From the IMG/VR virus record IMGVR_UViG_3300043775_000410, positions 1 to 64,000 of that record: a stretch of 64,000 nucleotides of DNA; one strand, given 5' to 3'. The position numbers and the translations under genes were made by a program. Shown piece after piece: positions 17,387 through 24,928 of this stretch (positions within the stretch are counted from its first letter, which is position 1; every line of letters starts with the position of its first letter). Under the pieces are notes generated by a model. It saw only the letters and a list, made by a program, of their open reading frames with translations. It ran no database searches and was not told the origin of the DNA. The DNA comes from a virus.

Positions 17387-17881
17387 ATGGATATTAATAA
17401 AAAGTATTATGATTATGTACACGTTCATGAGATGGTTAATGATATCTCATTTAAAATGTATAAAGATAATTGGCGTCCAGACTACATTGTTGGTCTTACT
17501 CGTGGAGGGCTAATACCTGCTGTTATCATGAGTAATACATTAGGTATTCCTATGGAAACACTTAAGGTTAGTCTACGCGACAGTGATAACGGTCCAGAAA
17601 GTAATTTATGGATGGCAGAAGATGCATACAATGGTAAAAACATTCTTATTGTAGATGACATTAACGATACTGGTGCTACGTTAGATTGGATTACTAACGA
17701 TTGGCAAAATAGCTGCCATCCATCCGATGCACACTGGTTGCAAGTTTGGGGGAATAATGTTAAAATAGCTGTATTAGTTGATAATTTGTCTAGTAAATTT
17801 AGTCGCTGTGTTGATTACTGTGCAGTATCTATCAATAAAGCAGAAAAAGATGTTTGGATTGTTTACCCTTGGGAAAGATAA
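17387..17881 (+). CDS. Phosphoribosyltransferase-like protein
   Basis: 164 residues. The PRPP-binding loop ILIVDDINDTGATL is intact and preceded by IVGLTRGGLIPAV, the layout of type I phosphoribosyltransferases of the xanthine/hypoxanthine type. It would convert a purine-like base and PRPP to a nucleotide. Its TAA overlaps the queE start, so the two are translated together; a link with deazaguanine base salvage is possible but unproven. TAAGGAAA precedes the start. Confidence 0.75.
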   Translation: MDINKKYYDYVHVHEMVNDISFKMYKDNWRPDYIVGLTRGGLIPAVIMSNTLGIPMETLKVSLRDSDNGPESNLWMAEDAYNGKNILIVDDINDTGATLDWITNDWQNSCHPSDAHWLQVWGNNVKIAVLVDNLSSKFSRCVDYCAVSINKAEKDVWIVYPWER

Positions 17882-18753
17882 TGAAATTAAAAGTCAGTGA
17901 GATATTTTATAGTGCGCAAGGTGAAGGACGCTTCGTAGGTGTACCTTCAGTTTTCTTACGTACATACGGATGTAATTTTAAATGTGCAGGTTTTGGTATG
18001 ACTCGTGGCACAGCTAGTACAGAAGCAGATGAAGTTGCTAAAACTGTAGAACTGTATAGTCGGTATGAAGACTTACCATTAGTGAATACAGGTTGCGATA
18101 GCTATGCGTCATGGCATCCTAAGTTTAAACACCTTAGTCCAACATTAGATACTAGTGAAGTAGTTGATAAACTATTAGAACTAGTACCAGGTGGCGATTG
18201 GCTATTACCCAATGGCAACGATGTACATTTAGTAATCACAGGCGGTGAGCCGTTATTAGGATGGCAACGTGCTTATGAAGAACTATTAGACAATCCTAAG
18301 ATGCAGAGTTTGCAAAACATTACATTTGAAACCAATGGTACTCAAGAGTTACATGAAGAGTTTGCTGATTACCTAACGTTTTGGGCATTCAATCGAGTAG
18401 ATGGCGGTCGTAGACCAGACATTACATTTAGTGTTAGTGCTAAACTAAGTGCTAGTGGCGAAAGTTGGGCTGATGCTATTAAACCAGAGATTGTAGCTAG
18501 TTATGAACAGTTCGGCACAACCTATTTGAAATTTGTAGTTGAAAATCCTAAAGATTTCGATGAAGTAGATCGTGCTGTGCAAGCCTACAGAGATGCAGGT
18601 TTTACAGGGGTAGTTTACATTATGCCCGTTGGTGGTGTCGTTAGTGTGTACAACGGCAATAAGTTTAACGTAGCAGACGAAGCAATGCTACGTGGTTATT
18701 ATTATAGCCCAAGATTACATGTTGATCTTTGGGGTAACAGTTGGGGGAAATAG
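17881..18753 (+). CDS. queE: 7-carboxy-7-deazaguanine synthase (QueE-like radical SAM)
   Basis: 290 residues, longer than bacterial QueE (about 220). It converts 6-carboxytetrahydropterin to 7-carboxy-7-deazaguanine with SAM and a 4Fe-4S cluster. IFYSAQGEGRFVGVPSVFLRTYGCNF is split as the usual QueE N-terminus; Cys31 and Cys35 are followed by Cys72 (GCDSYASW), so the cluster motif carries an insert of about 36 residues. VITGGEPLL supplies the SAM-binding GGEP, and FETNGTQ follows. The ATG at 17881 overlaps the previous stop. Phage QueE proteins often have such inserts. Confidence 0.88.
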   Translation: MKLKVSEIFYSAQGEGRFVGVPSVFLRTYGCNFKCAGFGMTRGTASTEADEVAKTVELYSRYEDLPLVNTGCDSYASWHPKFKHLSPTLDTSEVVDKLLELVPGGDWLLPNGNDVHLVITGGEPLLGWQRAYEELLDNPKMQSLQNITFETNGTQELHEEFADYLTFWAFNRVDGGRRPDITFSVSAKLSASGESWADAIKPEIVASYEQFGTTYLKFVVENPKDFDEVDRAVQAYRDAGFTGVVYIMPVGGVVSVYNGNKFNVADEAMLRGYYYSPRLHVDLWGNSWGK

Positions 18754-18754
18754 T

Positions 18755-19231
18755 ATGTGGAATAAAATTAAAAATGTATTAACAAATATAGCACAGCCCG
18801 AAACAGGCAAAGTTGCTCCTATAACCGAAGGCAAGAAGCGCACACAGGTTAAAACACCTAAGGTTGCTAGTACAGATCCGGCAGCTGTTAAACCTAAAAA
18901 GCCACGTGCTAGTAAAAAGAAAGTAGTAGAAGACCCTGATAAGAAACTTGCTACTAAAAATGGTGAACCTTGGGTAAAGATATTAAGTATGGATTTAGAT
19001 CCCGATGATCCAGGTAATGGTGCATTTGAATTAGATTGGAATGATAAATTTGTAGCCAACTTAATACGTGCAGGCTATCAAGGTCGAACAGATGCTGATA
19101 TTGTAGACAATTGGTTCAAAGCAATATGTCGCAATGTAATCACAGAATCATATGAACAAGATCAAGCCGATCCATCAAAACGTAATGAACGTAGACGTGA
19201 TCTAGGTAATGGTAGAACGGAAGTAAGTTGA
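18755..19231 (+). CDS. Conserved phage protein with Lys/Pro-rich linker, 158 aa
   Basis: The frame is open from 18692, but the ATG at 18755, one base after the queE stop, is the sensible start. Residues 1-60 are Lys/Pro/Ala-rich and probably disordered. The C-terminal domain has GEPWVKIL, then GAFELDWNDKFVANLIRAGY and VDNWFKAICRNV, a pattern I associate with marine T4-like phages. Function unknown. Confidence 0.65.
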   Translation: MWNKIKNVLTNIAQPETGKVAPITEGKKRTQVKTPKVASTDPAAVKPKKPRASKKKVVEDPDKKLATKNGEPWVKILSMDLDPDDPGNGAFELDWNDKFVANLIRAGYQGRTDADIVDNWFKAICRNVITESYEQDQADPSKRNERRRDLGNGRTEVS

Positions 19232-19956
19232 TAGTATATGTAAACGGCGATAGCCACAGTGCAGGTGCAGAAGCAGCAAATGCATTCTGTTTTTTATCCG
19301 ACGATCCGGCTATGGCCTGGGATCATTATGATCGCACACAGACTGCGGCTGGCAGGGTTCCTCACCCCGATAATGTCAAAGTTAGTTATGGGCAAAGAAT
19401 AGCAGATTATTACAATTCTACACTGGACTGCAATGCAGAAAGTGGCAGTAGTAACCAACGTATCCTACGAACTACCTATGATTATTTAAATAACAACACC
19501 CCTGAGTTAGTAATAATTGGATGGGCTACTTGGGAAAGAGAAGAATTTTTTATCGATGGCTACTGGCACCAATTTAGTGCAAACATGAATACTGACGATT
19601 TATCCGACGATGCAGTGAAATTCTATAAAAATTGGGTATTAGATAGACACAGCGTACAGCAGTACTGCGATAAAGCTCAGAAAGCTATATGGGATTTACA
19701 TCAACTGTTGATGAGTAAACATATACCACATTTATTCTTTAATACCTTTAGTGGCCTAACTACTTCTACTTTATTAGATTGGGATAATTGTTATTACCGA
19801 CCATATGAACATTCTGGTTCATTTTTTAATTTATTAAAAGCTCGAGGTTATAACACAGTTACTCCGACTAGCTACCATTACGGCGCAGATGCACACCAAG
19901 AATGGGCCAATTTTCTCTTGACAAAACTACCGAATGAAAGTATAATAACTAAATGA
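19228..19956 (+). CDS. SGNH/GDSL-hydrolase-like protein
   Basis: 242 residues, TTG start overlapping the previous stop (TTGA). Block I is VNGDSHSAG with the nucleophile Ser; GSSNQRI fits the Gly/Asn oxyanion block; a terminal HQEW could supply His. No signal peptide, so it acts in the cytoplasm. It is one of five such proteins in the window. Substrates of the family include acyl esters on sugars and lipids; none can be assigned here. Confidence 0.6.
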   Translation: MIVYVNGDSHSAGAEAANAFCFLSDDPAMAWDHYDRTQTAAGRVPHPDNVKVSYGQRIADYYNSTLDCNAESGSSNQRILRTTYDYLNNNTPELVIIGWATWEREEFFIDGYWHQFSANMNTDDLSDDAVKFYKNWVLDRHSVQQYCDKAQKAIWDLHQLLMSKHIPHLFFNTFSGLTTSTLLDWDNCYYRPYEHSGSFFNLLKARGYNTVTPTSYHYGADAHQEWANFLLTKLPNESIITK

Positions 19957-20972
19957 GATATCTATTAGTAGACGCTGCAAATACATTTTTCCGTGCCCGA
20001 CACAGTGCCCATCGTCAAAGTGACACATGGGATAAGTTAGGCTTTGCTATCCACGTTACTTTAGCGTCAGTGAATAAAGCGTGGCGAGATCAACGAGCAG
20101 ATCATGTAGTATTCTGTTTTGAAGGCCGTAGTTGGCGCAAGGACTTTTATACTCCATATAAAGCTAATCGTGCAGTAGCACGTGCGGCTAAGACTGAATT
20201 GGAGCAAGAAGAAGAACAAATGTTCTGGGATGCCTTTGACACACTTAAAGTGTTTATTACTGAAAGAACTAATTGCACTGTTCTACGCCATGAGAACTTA
20301 GAAGCAGATGATCTTATTGCCGGTTGGATACAAACACACCCAACTGATCATCACACTATTGTATCAAGCGACACAGACTTCTATCAACTGTTAAGTAATA
20401 ATGTTAATCAATATAACGGTATTGCAGATGAATTACACACGCTTACTGGTATTTACGATAAGAAAGGTAAACTTGTTATAGACAAGAAAACTAAAGAGCC
20501 TAAGAAGATTCCGGATCCCAAGTTCATCTTGTTTGAAAAGTGTATGCGTGGTGATCCTACAGATAATATCTTTAGTGCTTATCCAGGTGTGCGCACTAAA
20601 GGCACTAAGAACAAAGTTGGCTTAGAAGAAGCCTACAGCGACAAAGACAAGCAGGGGTATGCTTGGAATAACCTAATGCTACAACGCTGGACTGATCATA
20701 ACGGTGATGAACATCGTGTGTTAGATGACTATAATCGTAATGTTACTTTAGTAGACCTAGCGGCACAGCCTAAAGAGTATAAACTTATGATAGAAGAAAC
20801 TATCAAAGCTAATGCAACTGCACTTAATCGTCCTATGGTAGGTGCGCAGTTCTTAAAGTTCTGCGGCAAGTATGACCTAGTTAAACTAAGCGACAATGCC
20901 AGCAACATGGCAGAATGGATGTGTGCTAGTTATCCTGCGCAAGCAGTAACATTGTATCATTTAATTAATTAG
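19953..20972 (+). CDS. rnh: 5'-3' exonuclease / RNase H (FEN-type, T4 rnh-like)
   Basis: 339 residues. It removes RNA primers and flaps at lagging-strand junctions. FEN-family acidic motifs are present: LLVDAANTFFRAR near the N-terminus, NLEADDLIAGW at about 110-120, IVSSDTDFYQLL at about 130, and RGDPTDNIF, the Asp-rich H3TH entry. The length matches T4 RNase H (305) plus a short insert. ATGA overlap with the previous gene. It probably works with the polymerase and clamp encoded upstream. Confidence 0.85.
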   Translation: MRYLLVDAANTFFRARHSAHRQSDTWDKLGFAIHVTLASVNKAWRDQRADHVVFCFEGRSWRKDFYTPYKANRAVARAAKTELEQEEEQMFWDAFDTLKVFITERTNCTVLRHENLEADDLIAGWIQTHPTDHHTIVSSDTDFYQLLSNNVNQYNGIADELHTLTGIYDKKGKLVIDKKTKEPKKIPDPKFILFEKCMRGDPTDNIFSAYPGVRTKGTKNKVGLEEAYSDKDKQGYAWNNLMLQRWTDHNGDEHRVLDDYNRNVTLVDLAAQPKEYKLMIEETIKANATALNRPMVGAQFLKFCGKYDLVKLSDNASNMAEWMCASYPAQAVTLYHLIN

Positions 20973-20982
20973 AAAGTAAATT

Positions 20983-21567
20983 TTGATAGATAAATCACAG
21001 AAGTTTTTAGCGTTAGACTTAGAATTAAACCAACCCAGTGGTAAGATCATTCAGGTTGGTATTGCCATTGGCAGTGCCAATGATAAGTTTGAAAATTACA
21101 TAACTAAGAAATGGTATATCGATCCAAACGAGCCGATTGATCAATTTATTATCGATTTGACTGGTATTACTGATCACGATATTAGATTAAACTGTGTAAG
21201 TCATGCTACAGTTGCACGTGAACTCAGTGACTTAATCAAACAACATAACACTTGGATCAACCCAATCACTTGGGGTGGCGGTGACAGTAGAGAACTGTTA
21301 GATGAGTTCTGTAAAAACTATGCAGACTTTCCACACTTCGGTCGTCGTTGGATTGATTGTAAAACGTTCTATACGTTTATGATGTTTGCACGTGGCAAGA
21401 ATCCTAGTGGCGGGCTTGCTAGTGCTATGGGCACGTTTAAACTACAGTTCAAAGGCACAGCGCACAGAGCAGACATTGATGCAGTTAATACTCTCGCACT
21501 ATTCTTTAAGTTCTTAGAGCGACAACGTGGGCTTGAAAACTTATTACATGATGCAAAAAGTATTTGA
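20983..21567 (+). CDS. DEDDh 3'-5' exonuclease
   Basis: 194 residues, TTG start 11 bases after rnh. Exo I: LALDLELNQPSGKIIQVGIAIG with the DxE pair; LTGITDHDI is typical of RNase T / epsilon-type nucleases; Exo II Asp lies in WGGGDSRELL; Exo III is HRADIDAVNTL with His and Asp. It may trim DNA or RNA in replication or nucleotide recycling. The next promoter overlaps its stop. Confidence 0.8.
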   Translation: MIDKSQKFLALDLELNQPSGKIIQVGIAIGSANDKFENYITKKWYIDPNEPIDQFIIDLTGITDHDIRLNCVSHATVARELSDLIKQHNTWINPITWGGGDSRELLDEFCKNYADFPHFGRRWIDCKTFYTFMMFARGKNPSGGLASAMGTFKLQFKGTAHRADIDAVNTLALFFKFLERQRGLENLLHDAKSI

Positions 21568-21592
21568 CTTTTTGGCTAATCAATGGTATAAT
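21564..21592 (+). promoter_or_regulatory. Sigma70-type promoter for queD
   Basis: TTGACT (21564-21569), 17-base spacer, perfect TATAAT (21587-21592), 73 bases before the queD start at 21665. The expected transcript start falls on about 21599. Confidence 0.75.
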
Positions 21593-21597
21593 ATATT

Positions 21598-21668
21598 ATG
21601 AAGAAAGGACAGAGGAAACAAAACAAAAAATGAGGATTAGTCAATTAAAAAGGTGGGAAAGAAAATGA
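21598..21668 (+). other. Two tiny overlapping leader frames before queD
   Basis: ATG 21598 opens 11 codons (MKKGQRKQNKK) ending TGA at 21633; that stop overlaps ATG 21630, which opens 12 codons (MRISQLKRWERK) ending TGA at 21668; that stop overlaps the queD ATG at 21665. Two ATGA junctions in series suggest translational coupling into queD. Both peptides are very basic. Chance is possible in so short a stretch. Confidence 0.3.
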
Positions 21669-22522
21669 TAAAAAGTTCAATGTTTTTAGGTGATACTACT
21701 AATGTAGATCACGCATATATTAATAACTTAGGTGATATAGTCGGCGGGTCATACCGACCAAAGTTTACCGTAACTGGTAAAGTAGATCCTGTAGAAAAGG
21801 TAGTAGTTGATTTTTCTACCGTTAAAAAGTCTCTTAAAGCAGCAATTGATGATACCGAAGATGGATTCGATCATAAGCTATGGTGGATTGAAGGAGAATC
21901 TCTAGGAAATATTACATTTACCGGTGCCACTGTATCGATTGTGACTCCAAAAGTTAAAATTTACGGACCAAAGAATATTGTTAAAGTAGTTACCAGTTCA
22001 ACTAGTTTCAATGACTATTGTTTATCGGCGCTACAGAAAAAGCATCCAACTGTTGATATTGAGTTAGAAACCGTTCTAACTACTAATTTTGATATAATGC
22101 CACAACTGAACTCTATGCCACACATGTTTAGATATGTACATGGATTAAAAGAATCTACATCGTGGGGGTGTCAAAATATTGGTCACGGACATTTAAGTTA
22201 TATCGCAGCCAATACTACAAACACGTTAGCAACTGATTTATTATTAGCAGAAATTGCTCGAGACTTAGATGGCGTAATCTTTGCGTGGGCAGATAACATG
22301 CCTACTGAAAATTTAATCGAATATCATTGTGGGCGCGGTCCGATGAGTATGGAATTTGTAGGAGATGTAAAACTAGTCAAACTTACTACAGAAACTACTG
22401 TCGAATTCTTAGTAGATTATGTTATAGATAGATACGAACATCAACTAAAACAAGCAGGGGTTACTATCCTGTTCGTTTCAGAGGGATTAAGTAAAGGCGC
22501 CTGCAGAGGTATAAATGTCTAA
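21665..22522 (+). CDS. queD: 6-carboxytetrahydropterin synthase-like protein (QueD, phage type)
   Basis: 285 residues, about twice bacterial QueD (about 120), as if two T-fold units were joined. The first half has VDHAYINN, GGSYRPKFTVTGKVDP, VVVDFSTVKKSLK and FDHKLWW, matching QueD's SYxVxVTVxGxxD...VxDFxxLK...DHxxLN order. The second half has WGCQNIGHGHLSY (Cys plus HGH metal/catalytic pattern) and a C-terminal VSEGLSKGA (the conserved Glu). It turns dihydroneopterin triphosphate into 6-carboxytetrahydropterin for QueE. AAGGTGG precedes the ATG at 21665; the GTG at 21653 overlaps this site. Confidence 0.72.
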   Translation: MIKSSMFLGDTTNVDHAYINNLGDIVGGSYRPKFTVTGKVDPVEKVVVDFSTVKKSLKAAIDDTEDGFDHKLWWIEGESLGNITFTGATVSIVTPKVKIYGPKNIVKVVTSSTSFNDYCLSALQKKHPTVDIELETVLTTNFDIMPQLNSMPHMFRYVHGLKESTSWGCQNIGHGHLSYIAANTTNTLATDLLLAEIARDLDGVIFAWADNMPTENLIEYHCGRGPMSMEFVGDVKLVKLTTETTVEFLVDYVIDRYEHQLKQAGVTILFVSEGLSKGACRGINV

Positions 22523-22595
22523 ACTAAACGTAACAGTAGACCGCATTGACTGGTGGGAAACTCCTAAGTCACGCAGTACTTTTATTAGAGGCTAA
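22515..22595 (+). CDS. Tiny protein, 26 aa, between queD and the DUF3307 gene
   Basis: ATG at 22515 overlaps the queD stop by 8 bases, with AGAGGT upstream; the TAA ends 2 bases before the next ATG. It fills exactly the only gap here, which argues it is real. Sequence contains a DRIDWWETPKSRS core; function unknown. Confidence 0.5.
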   Translation: MSKLNVTVDRIDWWETPKSRSTFIRG

Positions 22596-22597
22596 TT

Positions 22598-22963
22598 ATG
22601 ACTACTACTGTCTTTATCTTACTAGCATTATTTGGCATTAAGCACTTTATCGCTGACTTCCTAATGCAATATGACTACATGCTCAGAGAGAAAGGTATAT
22701 ATGGTGCAGAAGGTGGATTGCATCACGCGGCAGTACATGCGGCACTTACTTTATTCATTCTTGTGTTCTTTGCGCACAGTGCTAATGCTATTATTCTTCT
22801 TGCTCTAGCAGATGGAGTTATTCATTATCACATTGATTGGGCTAAACAACAACTAAATCGAGGCTTAACCACAGCAGATCACATGTTTTGGGTTTGGATG
22901 GGTGCCGATCAAGGCCTGCATTACTTAACATATATAGGAATTATCTATGTCGGAACAGTATAA
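22598..22963 (+). CDS. DUF3307-like membrane protein, 121 aa
   Basis: Hydrophobic segments at about residues 1-20, 43-58, 60-72 and 104-118. The pattern KHFIADFLMQYDYM, then LHHAAVHA, HYHIDWAKQQL and DQGLHYLTYI matches the His/Asp-rich membrane family DUF3307, whose function is unknown. The 3' end overlaps the next gene by 17 bases. Confidence 0.7.
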   Translation: MTTTVFILLALFGIKHFIADFLMQYDYMLREKGIYGAEGGLHHAAVHAALTLFILVFFAHSANAIILLALADGVIHYHIDWAKQQLNRGLTTADHMFWVWMGADQGLHYLTYIGIIYVGTV

Positions 22964-23513
22964 ACGTTTCTGTGAATTTGAAAAAACCTGCGCCAGCGCG
23001 GCTAATTGTGATGGACCAACTCTTACATTGTTAGCACGAACTATTGTAAAAAACAAGTGTTGGGTTGTTGAAAGTGATGGTACTAAAGTAGCTACTATAC
23101 TTGCTAACGATGGTAATAGTGGTGTTACCTTAGTACACGACGGACAAAGAGAACGGTTTGGTAGTTTAAAACTCCTAAGCGACCGTTACAATATTGTCAT
23201 TGACAAAACTAAGGTAGCCAAGTTAGTTAAAGAATCACATGAGGTATATGGATATCCCTGTGAAAATAAACCACAGAATGCTTTATGGGACGTACAACAT
23301 AAGTTGCCAGTGTTTACTAAAGGTAGCAAAAGTAAGAGTTTCTTCTGTGCCGGTTATTATATTATACAATTTAATAACGGGTGGGTTAAGAGTTACTGTC
23401 CTAAGTTAATTACACTTAATAGATATCCATATCAAGGCCCATTTAACACACAAGAAGAAATGCAAATACAGTTAAGATTAGCAAATGGGGGTCACGATGG
23501 AGAATCAACTTAG
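22947..23513 (+). CDS. Conserved phage protein, 188 aa
   Basis: No named domain. The C-terminal part (ALWDVQHKLPVFTKGSKSKSF, split by FCAGYYIIQFNNGW and LITLNRYPYQGPF) is a pattern I associate with marine T4-like phages. Several Cys residues could bind metal. Function unknown. Confidence 0.65.
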   Translation: MSEQYKRFCEFEKTCASAANCDGPTLTLLARTIVKNKCWVVESDGTKVATILANDGNSGVTLVHDGQRERFGSLKLLSDRYNIVIDKTKVAKLVKESHEVYGYPCENKPQNALWDVQHKLPVFTKGSKSKSFFCAGYYIIQFNNGWVKSYCPKLITLNRYPYQGPFNTQEEMQIQLRLANGGHDGEST

Positions 23514-23718
23514 TCTACACTTAAAGGCGTTTAATAATCGCGTTAAAGTAATGAATCAAACTAACAGCAAAGATCTAACATTATCTGCTGCAGATGTTAG
23601 AAATCTACATAACGATATATTCGAACTACTAGCGCAGATTGCGGCCCTAACTGCAATTAAAGAAGCCGAAGAAGCAGAAGCTGTACTTAAAGTTGAAATG
23701 GATGGTGGCGGATTCTAG
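23497..23718 (+). CDS. Small helical protein, 73 aa
   Basis: The frame opens at 23485 but the ATG at 23497 follows a GGGGGT ribosome site and is preferred. Mostly helical with a likely coiled coil (ELLAQIAALTAIKEAEEAEAVL) and a Gly-rich end. Overlaps the previous gene by 17 bases. Confidence 0.6.
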   Translation: MENQLSLHLKAFNNRVKVMNQTNSKDLTLSAADVRNLHNDIFELLAQIAALTAIKEAEEAEAVLKVEMDGGGF

Positions 23719-23768
23719 CAATTATATATGTAGTTAATTGGCATAAATAAACATAGTAAGGATACTTT

Positions 23769-24056
23769 ATGTCAAGACCAAAGCCAACAGTACTGTTAGA
23801 GCACGTCAACAAAACAAATTACAAGAGTGATCAGATTCTGGATTCAGAAGGCATCTGGGCAGTTTTCTTTGATAACCAACCAATCAATCTAAAAACACAA
23901 AATATACTTGTAGCCTACCCTGGTCCAAAGTATAAGAAAGTAAGTTTTAGTAATCCTGGTCACGCAATTAATCTCGCTAAAAAACTCAATGTGCTGTTTA
24001 AGTCAGACAAGTTTTCAGTTGTGCTACTTAAAGCAGGCGATACCATCTACCCATAA
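23769..24056 (+). CDS. Hypothetical phage protein, 95 aa
   Basis: Mixed alpha/beta, basic, no motif recognised. It follows a 50-base gap holding a CATAAATA box (23742-23749) and a TAAGGA ribosome site. It lies 2 bases before the next start. Confidence 0.6.
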   Translation: MSRPKPTVLLEHVNKTNYKSDQILDSEGIWAVFFDNQPINLKTQNILVAYPGPKYKKVSFSNPGHAINLAKKLNVLFKSDKFSVVLLKAGDTIYP

Positions 24057-24058
24057 TC

Positions 24059-24403
24059 ATGTCACGTGCCGAATCTTTGCAGTCAATTTGGCAAACAAAG
24101 TTCTACGAGTTAACTCCGTACTCAGTAAGTCCTAGTAGTTGGTGGTATAACCCAACTAATCATAACAGTTTGCGTTTGGTCCAAAAGGCCTATTTAGAAG
24201 TGCGTAAACACATTAAATTCTACAAGTTTGAACTAAGTCACGATATACGTCCTAAAACGTTTGTACAGCTAGAGCGTTGGTTTAAGGAGCCTTATTACGT
24301 GCAGAATCGCAAGACTATACACATTGTCAGTGATCGTGACGCAATGATGCTAAGTCTACACGCAAACAATCTACAACAATATTTAGATAACCAATCACTT
24401 TGA
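24059..24403 (+). CDS. Hypothetical phage protein, 114 aa
   Basis: The pattern SWWYNPTNHNSLRL and KTFVQLERWFKEPYY looks like a conserved small protein family of T4-like phages. No catalytic motif is evident. A promoter begins at 24404, right after its stop. Confidence 0.6.
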   Translation: MSRAESLQSIWQTKFYELTPYSVSPSSWWYNPTNHNSLRLVQKAYLEVRKHIKFYKFELSHDIRPKTFVQLERWFKEPYYVQNRKTIHIVSDRDAMMLSLHANNLQQYLDNQSL

Positions 24404-24432
24404 TTGACTTTTAGCTATATTTGTGTTATACT
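24404..24432 (+). promoter_or_regulatory. Sigma70-type promoter
   Basis: TTGACT (24404-24409), 17-base spacer, TATACT (24427-24432). It drives the two small exported proteins at 24467 and 24767. Confidence 0.75.
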
Positions 24433-24466
24433 TGCTGTGTAATAAATAAAATTTAAGGAGTAACAC

Positions 24467-24754
24467 ATGAAGAAGCTATTACTAGCAACACTGTTATTAT
24501 CACTTAGCACTACTGCAGCCGCAGATGGCTATTACAACCGACACTATCGGGGCAACGGTAATGACGTATTACTTCCATTAATTGTTGGCGGCACCTTGGG
24601 TTATATTATTGCACAACCGCGTACCATAGTACAACCACAGTATGTACCGCTACCAAGTTATGTTCCAGCTAACAACGAACCAATCTACCAATATCAGAAC
24701 ATTTATGATGGTAATTGTGCTTGTTATCATCGAGTTTTAGTTCAAATCAACTAA
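24467..24754 (+). CDS. Small exported protein, 95 aa
   Basis: Signal peptide MKKLLLATLLLSLSTTAAA with a likely cut after AAA at about 19. The mature part has a glycine-rich hydrophobic stretch (LLPLIVGGTLGYIIA), then a Pro/Tyr-rich region and a CAC pair near the end. Such envelope proteins are common in bacteria; here the role may be cell-surface change or lysis help. TTTAAGGAG is a strong ribosome site. Confidence 0.7.
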   Translation: MKKLLLATLLLSLSTTAAADGYYNRHYRGNGNDVLLPLIVGGTLGYIIAQPRTIVQPQYVPLPSYVPANNEPIYQYQNIYDGNCACYHRVLVQIN

Positions 24755-24766
24755 GAAAGGACCTAT

Positions 24767-24841
24767 ATGCGGTATCTTATTGCAATGGCAGTAGTAGTTG
24801 CAGTTCTCAGTGGTTGTGCAAAATTTAATACGTGTTTTTAA
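24767..24841 (+). CDS. Tiny lipoprotein, 24 aa
   Basis: ATG at 24767 with GAAAGGA upstream. The sequence MRYLIAMAVVVAVLSGC is a complete type II signal peptide with lipobox LSGC; lipidation would leave only an 8-residue mature peptide, CAKFNTCF. It follows the exported protein gene by 12 bases under the same promoter. Compare entericidin-like and Rz1-like lipoproteins, though it is shorter than both. Confidence 0.55.
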   Translation: MRYLIAMAVVVAVLSGCAKFNTCF

Positions 24842-24881
24842 CTGTCGACACGCCTCCTCATATAATAATTCAAATTAACGA

Positions 24882-24910
24882 TTGACTTTTACCTATTAAG
24901 AGTGTATAAT
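24882..24910 (+). promoter_or_regulatory. Sigma70-type promoter for the HD-domain gene
   Basis: TTGACT (24882-24887), 17-base spacer, perfect TATAAT (24905-24910). Near-identical flanks to other promoters in the block (TTGACTTTT ... GTGTATAAT). Confidence 0.8.
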
Positions 24911-24928
24911 GGCACTTAGGAGTCAACC

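Noticed and set aside
23742-23749. T4 late-type promoter (CATAAATA)
   Set aside because: One mismatch to TATAAATA and no other clear late boxes before genes nearby; may be chance.
22947-24403. QueC or another missing deazaguanine enzyme among the small genes
   Set aside because: No ATP-pyrophosphatase SGGxDS motif or zinc Cys set of QueC was found anywhere in the window.
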